Of a DNA stretch of 64,000 nucleotides, positions 1-10,936 are shown in pieces (within the stretch, counting starts at the first letter, position 1; every line of letters begins with the position of its first letter). The notes below the pieces were generated by a model. That model worked only from the letters and a program-made list of their open reading frames with translations. It searched no databases and was not told the DNA's origin. Both the position numbers and the translations under genes were made by a program. Source of the stretch: Catonia carolina (taxonomy: Eukaryota > Arthropoda > Insecta > Hemiptera > Achilidae); contig JAQMRL010000006.1 of assembly GCA_035578175.1 (NCBI GenBank), positions 20,061,506 through 20,125,505 of the forward strand, in the 5' to 3' direction.

Positions 1-37
1 CATTATATGTTAACACAAGGAAGGACAAAATAAAGCT

Positions 38-791
38 TTAAGGGGGTCACGTATCGAAAAATTTGAAAAATTATGATTTTTTTGTTTTTTGTTGCATAAT
101 GTAGTTTGAAATTTCCGCTAAAAAATGGTGTAAATATTATGTTTCTACGATAATTATAAATATTTTTAAATACTTTTTTTTAATAACCTCTACAGCTGGT
201 GCAACTACTCACACCAAAACAAAAAAATATTTTTACATTTATTTTTTATATAATTATTTTATTACAATTTTTGTTCTAATACTATTTTAATTTGAAATCT
301 AAGGTTGGAAGTACCATAGTAAGTTGTATTATCATAGCACATGTGTTATTTTGCCGTTTTATTACAGTTGTTTTAGTGTAAATATTTACTAACAAAAGTG
401 TGTTACTAGGATCGTTTATTTATTAAAATGAGCGTTTCCGAAAATTAGGTTTTTTACCACATTTGTACCTTTTTCTCAGGACCTACTAAAGATATTTGAG
501 TGATTTTTTTTTAAAGATCCATTATTTCTGCCTATTCTGAGCGTTTAACAATTTAAATTTGTAAAAAATTAAATTTTTTATTAAATTTTTAAATTATCAC
601 CAAAAGGTCTTTTCAAAAAAAAATTGTAAAACATTTTTACTTTATCAATTTTAACATTTTTTCCGCTCAAAATGTGCAGAAAAGAATGATCTAAAAGATA
701 AAAAAAAAATTAAGTGTCTACCTAATGTAGTTTCTGAGAAAAAGGTACAAACGTTAACATTGTGAAGTATAGGGATACGTGACCCCCTTAA
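38..791. mobile_element. TTAA-flanked MITE in an intron (piggyBac-like)
   Basis: A perfect 18-bp inverted repeat, TTAAGGGGGTCACGTATC, opens the element at 38 and closes it in reverse complement at 791. TTAA at both ends gives the 4-bp target duplication typical of piggyBac-type elements. The body (42-787, about 746 bp) is AT-rich, has no transposase frame, and contains a second internal inverted segment (around 464-480 and 733-750). It lies in intron 2 of the minus-strand SAM-domain gene, 69 bp from the exon 2 splice donor. The TIRs and TTAA are seen directly; the superfamily is inferred from target choice only. Confidence 0.7.
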
Positions 792-859
792 GCTAGATGG
801 AAGCAAAATAAAATATAAATCAAGTAACAAGCAAATGAAAGCGTTAAATTTAAACATAC

Positions 860-1056
860 CTCTCCAAGAACGTTATTCGCATGTCGTCTAATCGCAATCA
901 TATCACCAACAACATTAATACCCATTAATTCAAAATAAGTATTATTAAGTTCTCGCAGCATATCAGATTTTATACGATTTTTAGAAAATGCAATAGCATA
1001 AGTAGCACTAATATTAGCCGGTAAACCAGCTTCTTCAAAGAATCTGCTCCATTCAT
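860..1056 (-). CDS. C19orf47: C19orf47-like SAM-domain protein, coding exon 2 (partial gene)
   Basis: The exon encodes about 65 residues with no stop: EWSRFFEEAGLP near its start, then SATYAIAFSKNRI, MLRELNNTYFELMGI and VVGDMIAIRRHAN. These match the SAM domain of vertebrate C19orf47 and its animal homologues in order and spacing (W-x-x-FF-x-EAG, Y-A-x-x-F-x-x-NRI, ELG/MGI-x-VVGD-x-IAI-x-(K/R)HA). On the minus strand a pyrimidine-rich tract and GCAG precede 1056, and GTATGT follows 860, so both splice sites are canonical. The exon starts with the last two bases of a codon and ends on a whole codon, which fits the phase of the upstream exon at 2999-3041. SAM domains mediate protein-protein interaction; the cellular role of this family is poorly known. 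The rest of the gene lies left of the window. Confidence 0.85.
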
Positions 1057-1235
1057 CTGCAAGACAATAAAAAAGAAACAGTTAATTTACAACAAAGGAA
1101 ATAACTTACAAAATGACATATGTTGATTTCCTAGAGAGAAAAAACAATATATTAACATGACTAGCCTCCGGGCTGTCAACTTGGTCAGGTACCAAACCAA
1201 GTACAATAGAATTGGAACAAATCAAGTAAAAAAAA

Positions 1236-2131
1236 TCTGATGTGAAACACTCACACAACTTTCTCTTGCCAGTGCAAATAAATAACAATAAACCTAACAT
1301 TAGTAATAAAACATTAGAAATAAACAAAAAACTAACCTCAATAAACATAACCTAATTTTAATCATATATGAGATGCAAAATGAAAATCGATCTCAGTTTG
1401 CCTTAAAAATACGGAAAATCACTCTTTCACGCTAAACTAGGCTCTGTAGAGAAAATGCTTTAACTAAAAGTTGTAGATCTTTTAAATTTTTATAAATTCG
1501 ATTAAATAAACTTTTGTCGTAAAATGCATACTAAGGCCAAAATCTTTAAAAAATAGATTTTTCACACGTTTTCGTGAGAAAAAACAAAAAATTGCTAATT
1601 ACCGTTAAACTAAGCATGATACAAAAAAATGTTTGAAATAAAAGTTACAAGATTTTAAATTCTCTACATTTTTTATTATATAAAGCTATAATCTTAAAAA
1701 AACACTTTCTTTACATAAAAACCGCCTCACTAAGAATTTCAGCAAACATGGCGCCTACCCTATCTTGTAGAGAATAAAAAATTGAGTAAACCAGGCGATT
1801 TTTAAAAAAAATCATAAGGCCAGTTTTTGAGAAAATCGTGAAAAATTAACACGAATAAACTACTACTTCCGGTTGACCGATTTTGATGAAAATGTTTGTG
1901 TCAGGTCCTGAAGTGGTGTGTAACTTAAGTTTCAAGATTCAAGTTGGTACGATGTTCCGTTCTTGAGATATTTTGTACACACACACACACACACACAGAC
2001 CAATCGCTAAAAACATGTTTTTTGGGTTCAGGGGGTCTGAAAACATGTAGATCCGGTGAAAACTCGATTTCGAAAAATTGACATGAAAACAATTCTTTCC
2101 TTCCTATATATTCATATAGGCAAGAGAAAGT
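1236..2131 (-). mobile_element. Helentron/DINE-like non-autonomous element, copy A
   Basis: This is a full-length ~0.9-kb copy of a family present eight times in the window. Read on the plus strand it begins TCTGATGTGAAACACTCACA, carries the subterminal motif CTTTCTCTTGCC 25 bp inside, has an (AC)n tract near 1977-1996, and ends in the palindrome CCTATATATTCATATAGG followed by the inverted motif GGCAAGAGAAAGT. Asymmetric subterminal inverted repeats, an internal microsatellite and a terminal hairpin are the hallmarks of DINE-1/Helentron-derived elements. It sits in intron 1 (2998-1057) of the SAM-domain gene. Strand is given relative to the copies that begin ACTTTCTCTTGCC. Confidence 0.7.
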
Positions 2132-2998
2132 AAAAAAATCAGTGGGAAAGTAGTTTAAAGATCTGGACTCATATACAACAAATTAAACTTCATAATGCAG
2201 TAGATAAATACATTGTATTGTACGCCTAACAATAAAATTATCTAAGCACCCGGAAGATGTAACAGAAAAATATTTTGTACCAATCATTTGACTAGGTACT
2301 GACAGTACAAGACAACAAGAAAAGGTGTATAAACATAACAGATGGTCATTACCAGAACCACTTATAAAGCTCTTCCAGTGATTGCAGACAAATATTTATA
2401 ATATGTAAAGAAATCAAACAATAATAATCACGTCAATTAATTAGAGGATAACAACCTAACAATCTATGACCACTGATACTGGGGAAAACATGACAGGAAT
2501 TCCTCTTCACAAAATCATCAAATTAGTTATACAAGGAATAAACAACATGCATTAAACTAAACCAAATGCTGTTGTTTTTATAGAATACCGAATCATGCAC
2601 TGAACAATCTATACTCAAATACCATCTACTTCTAAACTATTACTGACAAAAATTACAAATAAGTGGACTAATTTGTTTTTTACTGTATTAGGCAAGAGGT
2701 AGATCATAAGTAAAATTGATATAAACAAACGCCCACCGAAAACAGGTGAAATAAATTTTCTAAATTTATTAGAGCAAAATACAAAAAAAAAGGTAAAATT
2801 TTATTTTATAAATGAAAATGCACACTTAATTAGTAAAATTGCCTTCCTGGAAAGTGTATACATTAAGGTTAGAATTTAACATGTCGATACAAAAATCTGT
2901 TTTCATTCAGTTTACGCTACCATAAGAGAAAAAACAAAGGTAGAATTTGTACAAAGATATAATCACGACACTGACGTTAAATACTGTTAATTACTTAC

Positions 2999-3041
2999 AT
3001 AAATCTGGTGTTTCGCGAAGCACAGAACGAAAACCCGCCAT
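2999..3041 (-). CDS. C19orf47: C19orf47-like SAM-domain protein, first coding exon
   Basis: On the minus strand, AAAATGGCGGG gives a good start context at 3041. It is followed by 14 codons (MAGFRSVLRETPDL) plus one base, then the donor GTAAGT at 2998-2993. Joining this single base to the two bases that open the exon at 1056 gives Tyr and continues into the SAM domain without a shift, which independently supports both exons. Intron 1 is therefore 1,942 bp (2998-1057) and contains Helentron-like copy A. The 5' UTR runs from about 3042 upward and the promoter should lie roughly at 3060-3250; I see no clear TATA box. The reading is strong because splice phase, start context and the homology of the next exon agree. 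Confidence 0.8.
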
Positions 3042-3141
3042 TTTTATTTACGTCTGCTTGGCTATTCTTGTTTCGGGTGTGCTCAATCGCTGTTATGGTT
3101 CTAAAAAACTACGGTTAACGTATCCCCAAATTAATTTCAAG

Positions 3142-3800
3142 TAATATCAAGAACATGCATTCTTTTTAATATTTCGTTACAATGGTTTGATAATTATTGT
3201 GAGAAGATATATTGGTTTAATGAACAATAGATGCGGACACGCTATTTAAACAGACTATTTTTTTTATAGGTTTACGACCCTGCGAAACTTTGCAGGAGCG
3301 GCTTTTTCAATTACTTATTACAATCCGTTACATTATTATACAATGCATTGTCCTTAATATCTGTTTAGAATTCTAAGTATATAATCCATACAAACCAAAT
3401 TTTTATTAAAAATATGGTGGCTAAAATCCAATGATCAGTTCCATTTCAATCCCATAAAATGGTACATAGCTTAAACATTTTAATTACCGTACTATATACA
3501 AAAGTCCTTTTAACTTTGATACCACATCAAATATCAATCTAAGTAGGTACAGTAATGTGTGTATAGGCGAACGAACCAGTTGTTTGTTATATTTTGACAG
3601 AGTTCTCAAACGTTCCAGTCAGTTTTTCTGACAACACAAGGTGTGTTTGACAACGGCATTATGGCTAGTTCATTGCTTCTTGTGAACCTTCATGCTCTAT
3701 CGTATATACATACCTTGGTCATAATTTTTTTATTTTTAGTAAGAATTTGTGAAAATTTATTTTGTTCCACCATTTATTATTTATTCATGTACTGATCAGA
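3142..3800. other. Intergenic, no gene seen
   Basis: Single-copy-looking AT-rich sequence upstream of the SAM-domain gene, presumably holding its promoter. I recognise no exon, repeat family or RNA gene. Confidence 0.5.
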
Positions 3801-3821
3801 GGAAACTGATTCCAAACCCAT

Positions 3822-3932
3822 GATATTTATAAAAAACAATTTAAAAGATGCCTGGAGAGAATTGAGTGGCGAGATGAATATATCGCCAGACCAATCCAAG
3901 AAGATGGTATCTTTTGTGGTGTGAGAAAAAAG
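3822..3932 (+). pseudogene. Possible MADF-domain fragment (remnant)
   Basis: A short frame begins ATGATATTTATAAAAAAC and includes LKDAWRELSGEMNIS before stopping at TGA. The W-R-E-L-x-x-x-M-N-I-S pattern resembles the middle of MADF/BESS-type DNA-binding domains, which are common in insect transcription factors and transposons. Only about 35 residues are open, with no splice sites or continuation found, so it is at best a fragment. Chance resemblance cannot be excluded. Confidence 0.25.
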
Positions 3933-4046
3933 TACAGTAAGTGTCTTGTTAACAGGTCCACCTTAGTTACTTCCTGCCCAGACTTAGCACTCCCACAACA
4001 AGAGTATGATATATGATGCCCATAATTCTCTTATAGTGCCTCAGTC

Positions 4047-4222
4047 CAACAGTTGGTCGGCCCATGATATAGTGATCAGTGCAACCAGCTTCTATGCCAG
4101 GGTCCCAGGTTCGATTTCCAATCAGGTACGGGATTTTTTCATCGCTCATTTACACGGGTTCCTCTTCTCATTGTCTGCATTAGCAGTAATTGCAAAACAA
4201 TTGGACATAAAACCGAAATAGA
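4047..4222 (+). repeat. tRNA-derived SINE (SINE2), diverged copy
   Basis: A tRNA-like head contains a B box (GGTTCGATTTCC). It is followed by the family-specific tail segment TGTCTGCATTAGCAGTAATT and an A-rich end, both shared with the better preserved copy at 28190-28378. The A box is less clear and I cannot define a target-site duplication, so the ends are approximate. Confidence 0.6.
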
Positions 4223-4461
4223 AAGAATAATTTGGTTCCAATACCTCATTGATGTACTCTATTAAACCACTCAAGAGATGGCCCCACATGTCAATGATTT
4301 GTAAACTCCCAAATACATTTCAATGTACTACAGGGTTACTATTTTGAGACCTTAACCAGCAAATGAAACAATGACCCTCCACTTTATAATCCATTACCTT
4401 CTCACAAATACTTCCTGGAGGCACATCATAATCTTAACACTTAAGAACCATATTTTTATTA

Positions 4462-5195
4462 TAGAGCTACATTTACAAAGAAGACAGAAGACAGGCTCCA
4501 ATATGCCATTTATCAGTTGCACAATATTAGCTCTGAATTTGGCATGGGAATATCGGTGCATAAATCAAAGGTTATGGCATTCAAGGAAAGATGGCTGGTT
4601 CGCTCAAAAATTATACTTGGCAACCGAACTATAGAACAAGTTCGAGACTTTAAATATTTAGGATGCAAGATTTCCTATGACAAAAATGATGACGTGAGTG
4701 AAAAACTGGCAAAATTCAGCACTGTCTGCAGTTCTATTCGCAGGGCAATAGGAAAGAAACCGAGAAAGGACACCCAAATGAAATTGTATAGAGGAATACC
4801 TGTACCACTCTTAACATATGGGAGTCATTACAGAAGAATGAATCTCGTATCCAGGCTGCTGAAATGAGATTGCGAGGAGTCAAAGGTTGTACCCGAATAA
4901 ATAGAGTATGTAACGAAGCTATCCGCACCGAGTTAATGTTCAGTCATTGTTGGAAACGTTAAGAATATATAAGAGAAACTGGTCCAACCATTTATACTTT
5001 GCATGCCAGCTCACAGATTCCTCTCCAAGCATGAACCTAGAGTATAGGTAACCTAGGGTAGTATAGGGTATAAGTAGTACAGGGAACCTAGGTATAAACC
5101 TAGAGGGAAGCAAGGCATAAGAAGACCGAAAAAGAGATGGATGCCGGAACAGGCCATGGAGCCTAATCCTTGACAGTAATGATGATGATGACATT
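4462..5195 (+). pseudogene. 5'-truncated non-LTR retrotransposon, RT C-terminal remnant
   Basis: A frame from about 4485 encodes the region just after the catalytic motif of a LINE reverse transcriptase: SVHKSKVMAF, VRDFKYLGCKISYDKN and KLAKFSTVCSSIRRAIGKK, then a damaged form of the usual YGSETW segment. The frame breaks near 4863, after which the C-terminal pieces (AEMRLRGVKGCTRINR) continue in another frame. The 3' end is a (GAT)n-like stretch at 5178-5192. The catalytic FADD box and the endonuclease are absent. This family differs from the element at 12754-14040. It is dead; the clade is not assigned. Confidence 0.8.
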
Positions 5196-5960
5196 TACAA
5201 AAATTTTTTAAGGATATTAGGAAATGTGCATTAGGTACCTGGAAAATTTTACCGTTATTATTATAATCAGTATATCAATTTTCAGTTTGAAACAACAAGT
5301 AATATCAACAGAAACAAAAAATGTTTGACTATGTTTTGATATTTAAAGTATTCCATTAATTAAAGCAATAATTATTTACAGATTTTTTAGGTTCATATTA
5401 ATAAAATTCTTTTATTTTTAAGTAAAACCAAGAATTTAATTTAGTACAAAAACATGACACACATGATAACCTTACAAGAGATTAATTCTTCATCTCGATG
5501 TAGTTTTTTTAACAATCTTATATTTAACATAAAAAATCTGCTTTAGTTAGCATACTTCACCCAAAACATCAAGATACTTTTTTGTTGTTAAGAAACATCA
5601 AACTATGAAAAGCTCAGGTTGTAAACCCTGAAAAGGGAAGAAAGAAATAAGATTACAATGGGAAATTAATTTATAGTGCTGGACAGGGCTGACTTACTGT
5701 AAATCTTGATGAACAAATTCTTTTATTTAAGTAATTGTGCAGATTATCTTTTCTTCCAATATTAGATCATTAGCTCTTTAACATGTTGGTAATGGCTGAC
5801 GACTCATGGGTGTAAAATGGATATCTAGTATGTCCCGCCTGATGCCTCCTCTCGGGTGTCACTGTTCTTTCGTATTTCTATAGATATTTTTTTTAGTAGC
5901 TAGGGGATGTTTCTTTCTGTCATACAATCTTTCATAAACATTTTCTGTCCTATAGTGAAT
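5196..5960. other. AT-rich stretch, nothing recognised
   Basis: No open frame of note, no splice-bounded coding segment, and no member of the repeat families described here. Confidence 0.4.
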
Positions 5961-5963
5961 ATA

Positions 5964-6535
5964 CAGGGTGATTCATTTACAAGTAGCCCGCTGCATTTAA
6001 CAGCGGCCTTTGGCACTCAATTGGATTCAAATAGTAAATGAATAAATAGAATTACTTAATACATAATTTTACATATTTATTTAAAATTTATTTACAAATT
6101 TCAACCTTTACAGTAGATGCTGAAAGTGGCGTCCCTGAAAGCTTACACATTTTTGCGCTCACTCAATGTTATTAATGCACACACGACGCAATATTTAAAC
6201 TTCTATAGCTTGAATGGCTGCCACGATGTTATTCTTTAGCTCATGTATACTGAGGGGGTTTGTTTGGTAAACAGTTCCTTTTAAATAACCCCATAAAAAA
6301 AATCGCACATACTCAAATCGGGTGAACGAGGAGGCCACAAATCTTTACTAACAACTCGCATGGGAAAAGCCCGATTGATATGAAATAGGGACTGGCGAGA
6401 CGAGTGACATGTTGCACCATCTTGCTGGAAAAAATTGTACTCAATAATAATATAAAGGCCAGTCGATCACATCGTGATCAGTGCTGCTAATATGGCATAT
6501 GAAAATTACTCAAGCAGCGGGCTACTTTTAAATGA
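5964..6535. mobile_element. Mariner-type DNA transposon relic with TA target
   Basis: The left end CAGGGTGATTCATTTACAAG and the right end, whose reverse complement begins CTGGGTGATTCATTTAAAAG, form TIRs that extend over about 30 bp (including the AGCCCGCTGC block). TA lies immediately outside both ends. The ~570-bp body is far shorter than an autonomous Tc1/mariner element but carries a C-terminal transposase remnant on the minus strand (6442-6195). Confidence 0.75.
6195..6442 (-). pseudogene. Tc1/mariner-like transposase C-terminal remnant
   Basis: Read on the minus strand, the segment gives NFFQQDGATCHSS, then LWPPRSPDLSMCDFF and, after one frame slip in an A/T homopolymer at about 6294-6301, YLKGTVYQTNP and a stop at 6195. 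FQQDGA followed by WPPRSPDL-x-x-x-DFF is characteristic of the C-terminal half of the DDE/D catalytic domain in insect Tc1/mariner-related transposases; the first D is in QQDGA. The N-terminal DNA-binding domain is missing, so the remnant is non-functional. It lies between the TIRs at 5964 and 6535 and is the internally deleted remains of that element. Confidence 0.85.
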
Positions 6536-6544
6536 ATCACCCAG

Positions 6545-7150
6545 TAGTTTTCTAGTTAACGGCTGTTATTTTTTTTTTCAATTTTAAAAGTTTCAAGTTT
6601 TTTTTTAATTGCTACTACAGTTTTTGTTTTAAAATCGGAATTTTTTAATATTAATTAATCATTTTAAGCCCTCATTTTAACCAAAAAAAGCATATTGAAA
6701 TATTTCTTTAGTATTATGAATTTGAATAAAATATGTGTATTAAACCTGATTCATTTGTGGTGATGGAAAATGCCTGAGAGGAGTCAAGCCTCGGAATTGC
6801 TGTGAATAGGTCCGTCACAGCATACAACTTCTCAATACTCGCTTAGCGTTCAACCTGTTAATTGGTAGTATTAAAACAGAAATAACTTTTTAAAAACAAA
6901 AACCACAAACTGAGAAAAATTTTTCTGGTAAATTTGACATAAAAACCGTGTTAATAACTCATACATATTTACTAAGTTAAAAGCAATTTCATGGAAAACA
7001 AAACTCACCCTTCACTCTTGCATTAAGGATTATAGTAACATATTATTACTTACTGTCAACCTTGGATAATTTAAATTTTTCATGACTGCTCTTAAAACAG
7101 TCAGTAAGAAAAAGGTAATGAGACTTTCCAGCTGATAACAACCTCATCGA
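6545..7150. other. AT-rich stretch, nothing recognised
   Basis: No gene, RNA or repeat family could be recognised on either strand. Confidence 0.4.
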
Positions 7151-7163
7151 AGATGTTTATATT

Positions 7164-7357
7164 TTTTTTTTATTTATTTATTTAACATCGCATCAACTGC
7201 AACGGTCATTAGCGATGACATTGGGGTGTAACTGTTTACAATGGAGGATGAAATGATTTTAGTAACGCATGAAAATATGCCGTGCCTGAGTGGGATTCGA
7301 ACCCAGGACCACATGATGAGAGGCGAGCACGTTACAAACTGCGCCAATGCGGCTGGC
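7164..7357 (-). repeat. tRNA-derived SINE (SINE2)
   Basis: On the minus strand the copy opens with a tRNA-like head: GCCGCATTGGCGCAGTTTGT (A-box region), then CTGGGTTCGAATCCCACTCA (B box GGTTCGAATCC). It ends in a T/A-rich tail. Near-perfect 13-bp target duplications flank it: AGATGTTTATATT at 7151-7163 and AGATGTTTGTATT at 7358-7370. The copy is therefore a complete retroposed insertion. Confidence 0.85.
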
Positions 7358-7607
7358 AGATGTTTGTATTAATTGTTAATAATCTTAAATCTTTTTGAAT
7401 ATGTAATTATGTATAGGACAAGGTTACTGAGAGAACAATTATAAAATGTTTTCTCAAGGCAACATCTAAAAAATAAAAAACTGAAGGAGTATTTACTCCT
7501 TAGGAAAATTATTCCGTACGAGAACTTAAACTGGAACTAGCTCTGCACCCGCAGTTCAAAATTGGAAAGAGGTAAATTCTGATCCATCAGTCTTGTATGA
7601 GAACTAT

Positions 7608-8002
7608 CTGCCCATAACAGACAGGTGGAGTGTCAAATTATTTACACTCGATCTGTTAGTTGCAGGGCTAAAATAAATAGTTCTGTTTTTTATCACATGG
7701 TCAGCCAATTAAATGACTGAATCATTTAAGAACAGAAGAGGTAGAGGTGTAAAAGACACTAATCAGAGTTATCTTATCTGAAAGTAATGAATTTCATTAT
7801 ACAGCCAGACCCTGTGGTGAATGAAGTGAAGGTGTCATTTGCAGAGTGGAAAATATGTGCTTTTCAGAGGGCTCGGCATGCTGATAAGCGTACTTTTCCA
7901 CTCAGTGAGGAAGGCAATGGTAAACCACCTCACTCCTCGTTTTACTTAGTAAAACCTCTAGAGGTTCAAACCAGCCTTTTGGCTGATGACCTAAACAACA
8001 AC
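7608..8002 (+). repeat. SINE1 (AAC-tailed SINE-like element), full length
   Basis: A 395-bp copy of the commonest repeat here. It begins CTGCCCATAACAGACAGGTG and ends GATGACCTAAACAACAAC. Target duplications ATGAGAACTAT (7597-7607) and ATGAGGACTAT (8003-8013) flank it. The TSD and the simple (AAC)n tail show target-primed retroposition, but there is no obvious tRNA-like head; only a near B-box (GGTTCAAACCA) lies about 45 bp from the 3' end. The copy contributes the first 72 codons of the open frame 7787-8239. Confidence 0.85.
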
Positions 8003-8239
8003 ATGAGGACTATGTCAACGTACACGAAGGCTGTGTGTAGTAATATAATTGACATGGACACCATTGCTCAAGAGATTGAGAACACCAAAGCTGAGAATGA
8101 AGTATCTGGGGATAAAGCAAACAAAGAAATGCATTTAAAATCCCTACCTAGTGAAGCAGAAGCTAAGTATGAATCTACGCTTTTTGCAGCTGCGGGAGGA
8201 AGGGAACAGACGAAGTACCAAACTACTGCTATGTCATAA
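7787..8239 (+). CDS. 150-codon open frame: SINE1-derived start fused to unique sequence
   Basis: ATG at 7787 lies inside SINE1. Its first ~72 codons are SINE sequence (MNFIIQPDPVVNEVKV...), and the frame runs on through the AAC tail and target duplication into about 78 codons of single-copy sequence ending at TAA 8237-8239. The unique part (MDTIAQEIENTKAENE, KEMHLKSLPSEAEAKYESTL) is hydrophilic, alpha-helical in character and rich in Glu, Lys and Ala, unlike the surrounding AT-rich non-coding DNA. It could be an old gene or transposon fragment into which SINE1 inserted, or chance. I do not recognise a family and see no supporting splice or promoter evidence. Confidence 0.3.
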   Translation: MNFIIQPDPVVNEVKVSFAEWKICAFQRARHADKRTFPLSEEGNGKPPHSSFYLVKPLEVQTSLLADDLNNNMRTMSTYTKAVCSNIIDMDTIAQEIENTKAENEVSGDKANKEMHLKSLPSEAEAKYESTLFAAAGGREQTKYQTTAMS

Positions 8240-9300
8240 CACTGTACTAATCATCTCATTGTTCTTCGCTAGCCATTAGGCTGCCTAGTGCGGTGACATA
8301 CGTGGGTGTTGCATGCTAATAATTTTACACTGTAGCATTCTGCAAATGTTTTTTTATTTAACTCGTTATTTATTTCATAACAACAACATTTATGTCACAT
8401 TTTTTTCTTCCCTCTGTATATATTTAAATATAATAATTTTTTGACCATTTGGTGTAGACGGGGACACAGAATATATGTAGTTTGGATAGTACCCCCGACT
8501 ACTACAAACACAGTACAAGTAAAATGTTACTACTACTAACGCAATCTCTCACAGTAGTAGTGATGTAATGCATACCTCAGCTGCACAAAACTTGGGAACG
8601 GGGATTATGACACATACACAAACCTCAACAGTTTTATTAAGGTCAGTCTATAACGCAGTGGTTCCCATAGCGTGGTCTGCAACTGGCAGGTGAACATAAG
8701 TTTAAATAAACTGAACATCACAACAAAAAATAATTATGATTTTATTGTATTTTTATATAATTCTCTTTTTCTTTACCTTTGTTTTTTTTTATAAATTTAA
8801 ATTAAATTATAAACATGGTGATAATAGTAAAGTAAAAGATATAATTTTAATTTAAAGTCATAATTAGGGGTCCCCGAAGATGTAATTCATACTGGAGGTG
8901 TCTGCGATTGACTAAACTTTGGGAGCTAATGGTCTAACGTAGAGAATTCTATTCATTATCAATTGATTGGTTAAAATCAAATACAGTAACTCAAAAGACA
9001 GCATTCCAAGAAGCAAAGAATACTATATGACTTTTTAAATAGTAATATTTATACAATACTACACAAAATGAAGTTTGTATTAAATCTTTAACCATGGAGT
9101 AATAGTTACTTGAGTCACGAGTTTGCCTTTGTTTGCAACGAGGGGTAAAGAGGGAAAAGCATCAATGTGCATGCGTGACTGCTTTGATTTCAGTACAACA
9201 AACACAACAACTTATACTATACCCAGAGCATTTATATACAGTGTATCGTGGAACCTTTTGTACGTTAACTGTACGAATATAACTGCTTGTTACCGTAAAC
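8240..9300. other. No gene recognised
   Basis: AT-rich with a few short open frames lacking coding character. No repeat family is identified. Confidence 0.4.
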
Positions 9301-9307
9301 AGAAATG

Positions 9308-9631
9308 TTAGTTTCTCGAAAATGTGGGCAAACTATTCACAGTGCTGAATGAAATATAATATTCAGTATAATAAAATGCTGTGAAGTTATACCTAAACAA
9401 AAATGTCTTTCCCTGCCTTTTAACAAAAGCCATGAGCGAGTGGCTAACTACTGTGATGTTTCTTTTTCCACAATTCGGAAGATAAAGAAAGAAATTAAAG
9501 ACGTAAAGAAGCTATCCTTCAACAGTTTTGTTGACACCAGGTAAAAAAGGAAACAGGTAGTAGTAGATACTAGTAAAACTGATAGTGAAGACGCCGGTGA
9601 CAGCAATTGTAAAGAGGCGATTCATTCATAG
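9308..9631 (+). pseudogene. Transposase-like helix-turn-helix N-terminal remnant
   Basis: One reading frame of 108 codons, interrupted by two in-frame stops (after SAE and after VDTR), reads like the N-terminus of an insect DDE transposase: SRKCGQTIHSA, KSHERVANYCDVSFSTIRKI then KKEIKDVKK, followed by a basic KRK stretch. The pattern A-x-x-(C/Y)-x-V-S-x-S-T-(I/V)-x-x-I-x-K-E is a helix-turn-helix recognition region seen in several insect transposase families. No catalytic domain follows and I found no TIRs. The superfamily is not assigned. Confidence 0.5.
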
Positions 9632-10037
9632 AAAATTTTGTTCCAATGGAATAAGGTAGCTGGTAATTACAGTAAATCAAACATATCTAGTCATGTAATT
9701 AAGCTACAGGAAATATTACAAATAACATTTATATCTTATAAGGTAAGGTTTATGAAGAAAACATTTTCTTTGAATAAACCACAGCTTACAAAATGTATGT
9801 AGAAAATACATGGTAGTGAAATGCACGAGTAGTGTCTGACTGTTGGGGTTAGCAGCACTGTCAAATTTTCACTTCCTTTCCTCACAGCCCATCCATACGC
9901 AAAAGGCATTCTCGTAACTTCAGCATCTATAATTGATTTTTATTCATCTCTTTTCATGGGAAAATAAATGTAATTCGAAAATTTTGCTCTGGTTCCTTCA
10001 ACTTCAACTAATCCAAGTTTTTGACTTGACTACTTTT
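9632..10037. other. No gene recognised
   Basis: AT-rich DNA between the transposase remnant and Helentron-like copy B. No feature could be supported. Confidence 0.35.
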
Positions 10038-10936
10038 ACTTTCTCTAGCCTGTATGAATATATAGGAAGGAAAGTATTGTTTTCATGTCGATTTTTCAAA
10101 ATTGAGTTTTCACCGGATCTACACGTTTTCAGACCTCCTAAACCCCAAAAAACATGTTTTTAGCGATTGGTCTGTGTGTGTGTGTGAACAGAATATCTAA
10201 AAAACGGAACATCGTACGAACTTGAAACTAAAGTTACATACCACTACCGACCGTCACGTACATTTTCATCAAAATCGGTCAACCAGAAGTAGTAGTTTAT
10301 TCGTTTAATTTTTCACTTTTTTGTGATTTTCTCAAAAACTGGTCCTACGATTTCTTTTAAAATCGCTTGGTTAACTCAATTTTTTATTCTCTACAAGATA
10401 GGGTAGGGCGTCATGTTTGCTGAAATTCTTGGTGAGGCAGTTTTCACGTAAAAAATAATTTTTTTAAGATTACGGCTTTAATATGCATTTCAGCGCAAAA
10501 ATGTATTTAATAAAAGTTGTAGAGAATTTAAAATCCTACAACTTTTATTTCAAACATTTTTTGTAGAACGCCTAGTTTATCGGTAGTTAGCGATTTTCTG
10601 TTTTTTTTCTCACGAAATTGTGTAAAACAATCGATTTTTTTTAAGATTTCGGCCTTAGTATGCATTTTACGACAAAAGTGTATATAATCAAATTTATAGG
10701 AAATTAAAAGATCTACAACTTTTATTAAAAGGATTTTTCTTTATAGAGCCTAGTTTAACGTGAAAGTGATTTTCCGTACTTTTTAAGCCTAACTGAGGTT
10801 GATTTTCATTTTGCATCTTTCACTCATGATTAAAATTAGGTTATGTTATTAAAGTTAGTTTTTTGTTTATTTCTAATGTTTTATTATTAATTATTTGCAT
10901 TGGTAAGAGAAAGTTGTGTGAGTGTTCCACACCAGA
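10038..10936 (+). mobile_element. Helentron/DINE-like element, copy B
   Basis: Nearly full-length copy from ACTTTCTCTAGCC to TTCCACACCAGA, with the terminal palindrome (CCTGTATGAATATATAGG), a (GT)n tract near 10173-10186, and the inverted GTAAGAGAAAGT motif near the right end. T residues flank both ends, as expected for T/T insertion of Helentrons. No RepHel frame is present, so it is non-autonomous. Confidence 0.7.

Noticed and set aside
5964..6535. Active mariner transposon
   Set aside because: Only ~570 bp remain, the transposase lacks its N-terminus and has a frame slip, so it cannot be autonomous.
9123..9311. 62-codon frame
   Set aside because: Non-ATG start and no family resemblance; it overlaps the transposase remnant in another frame.
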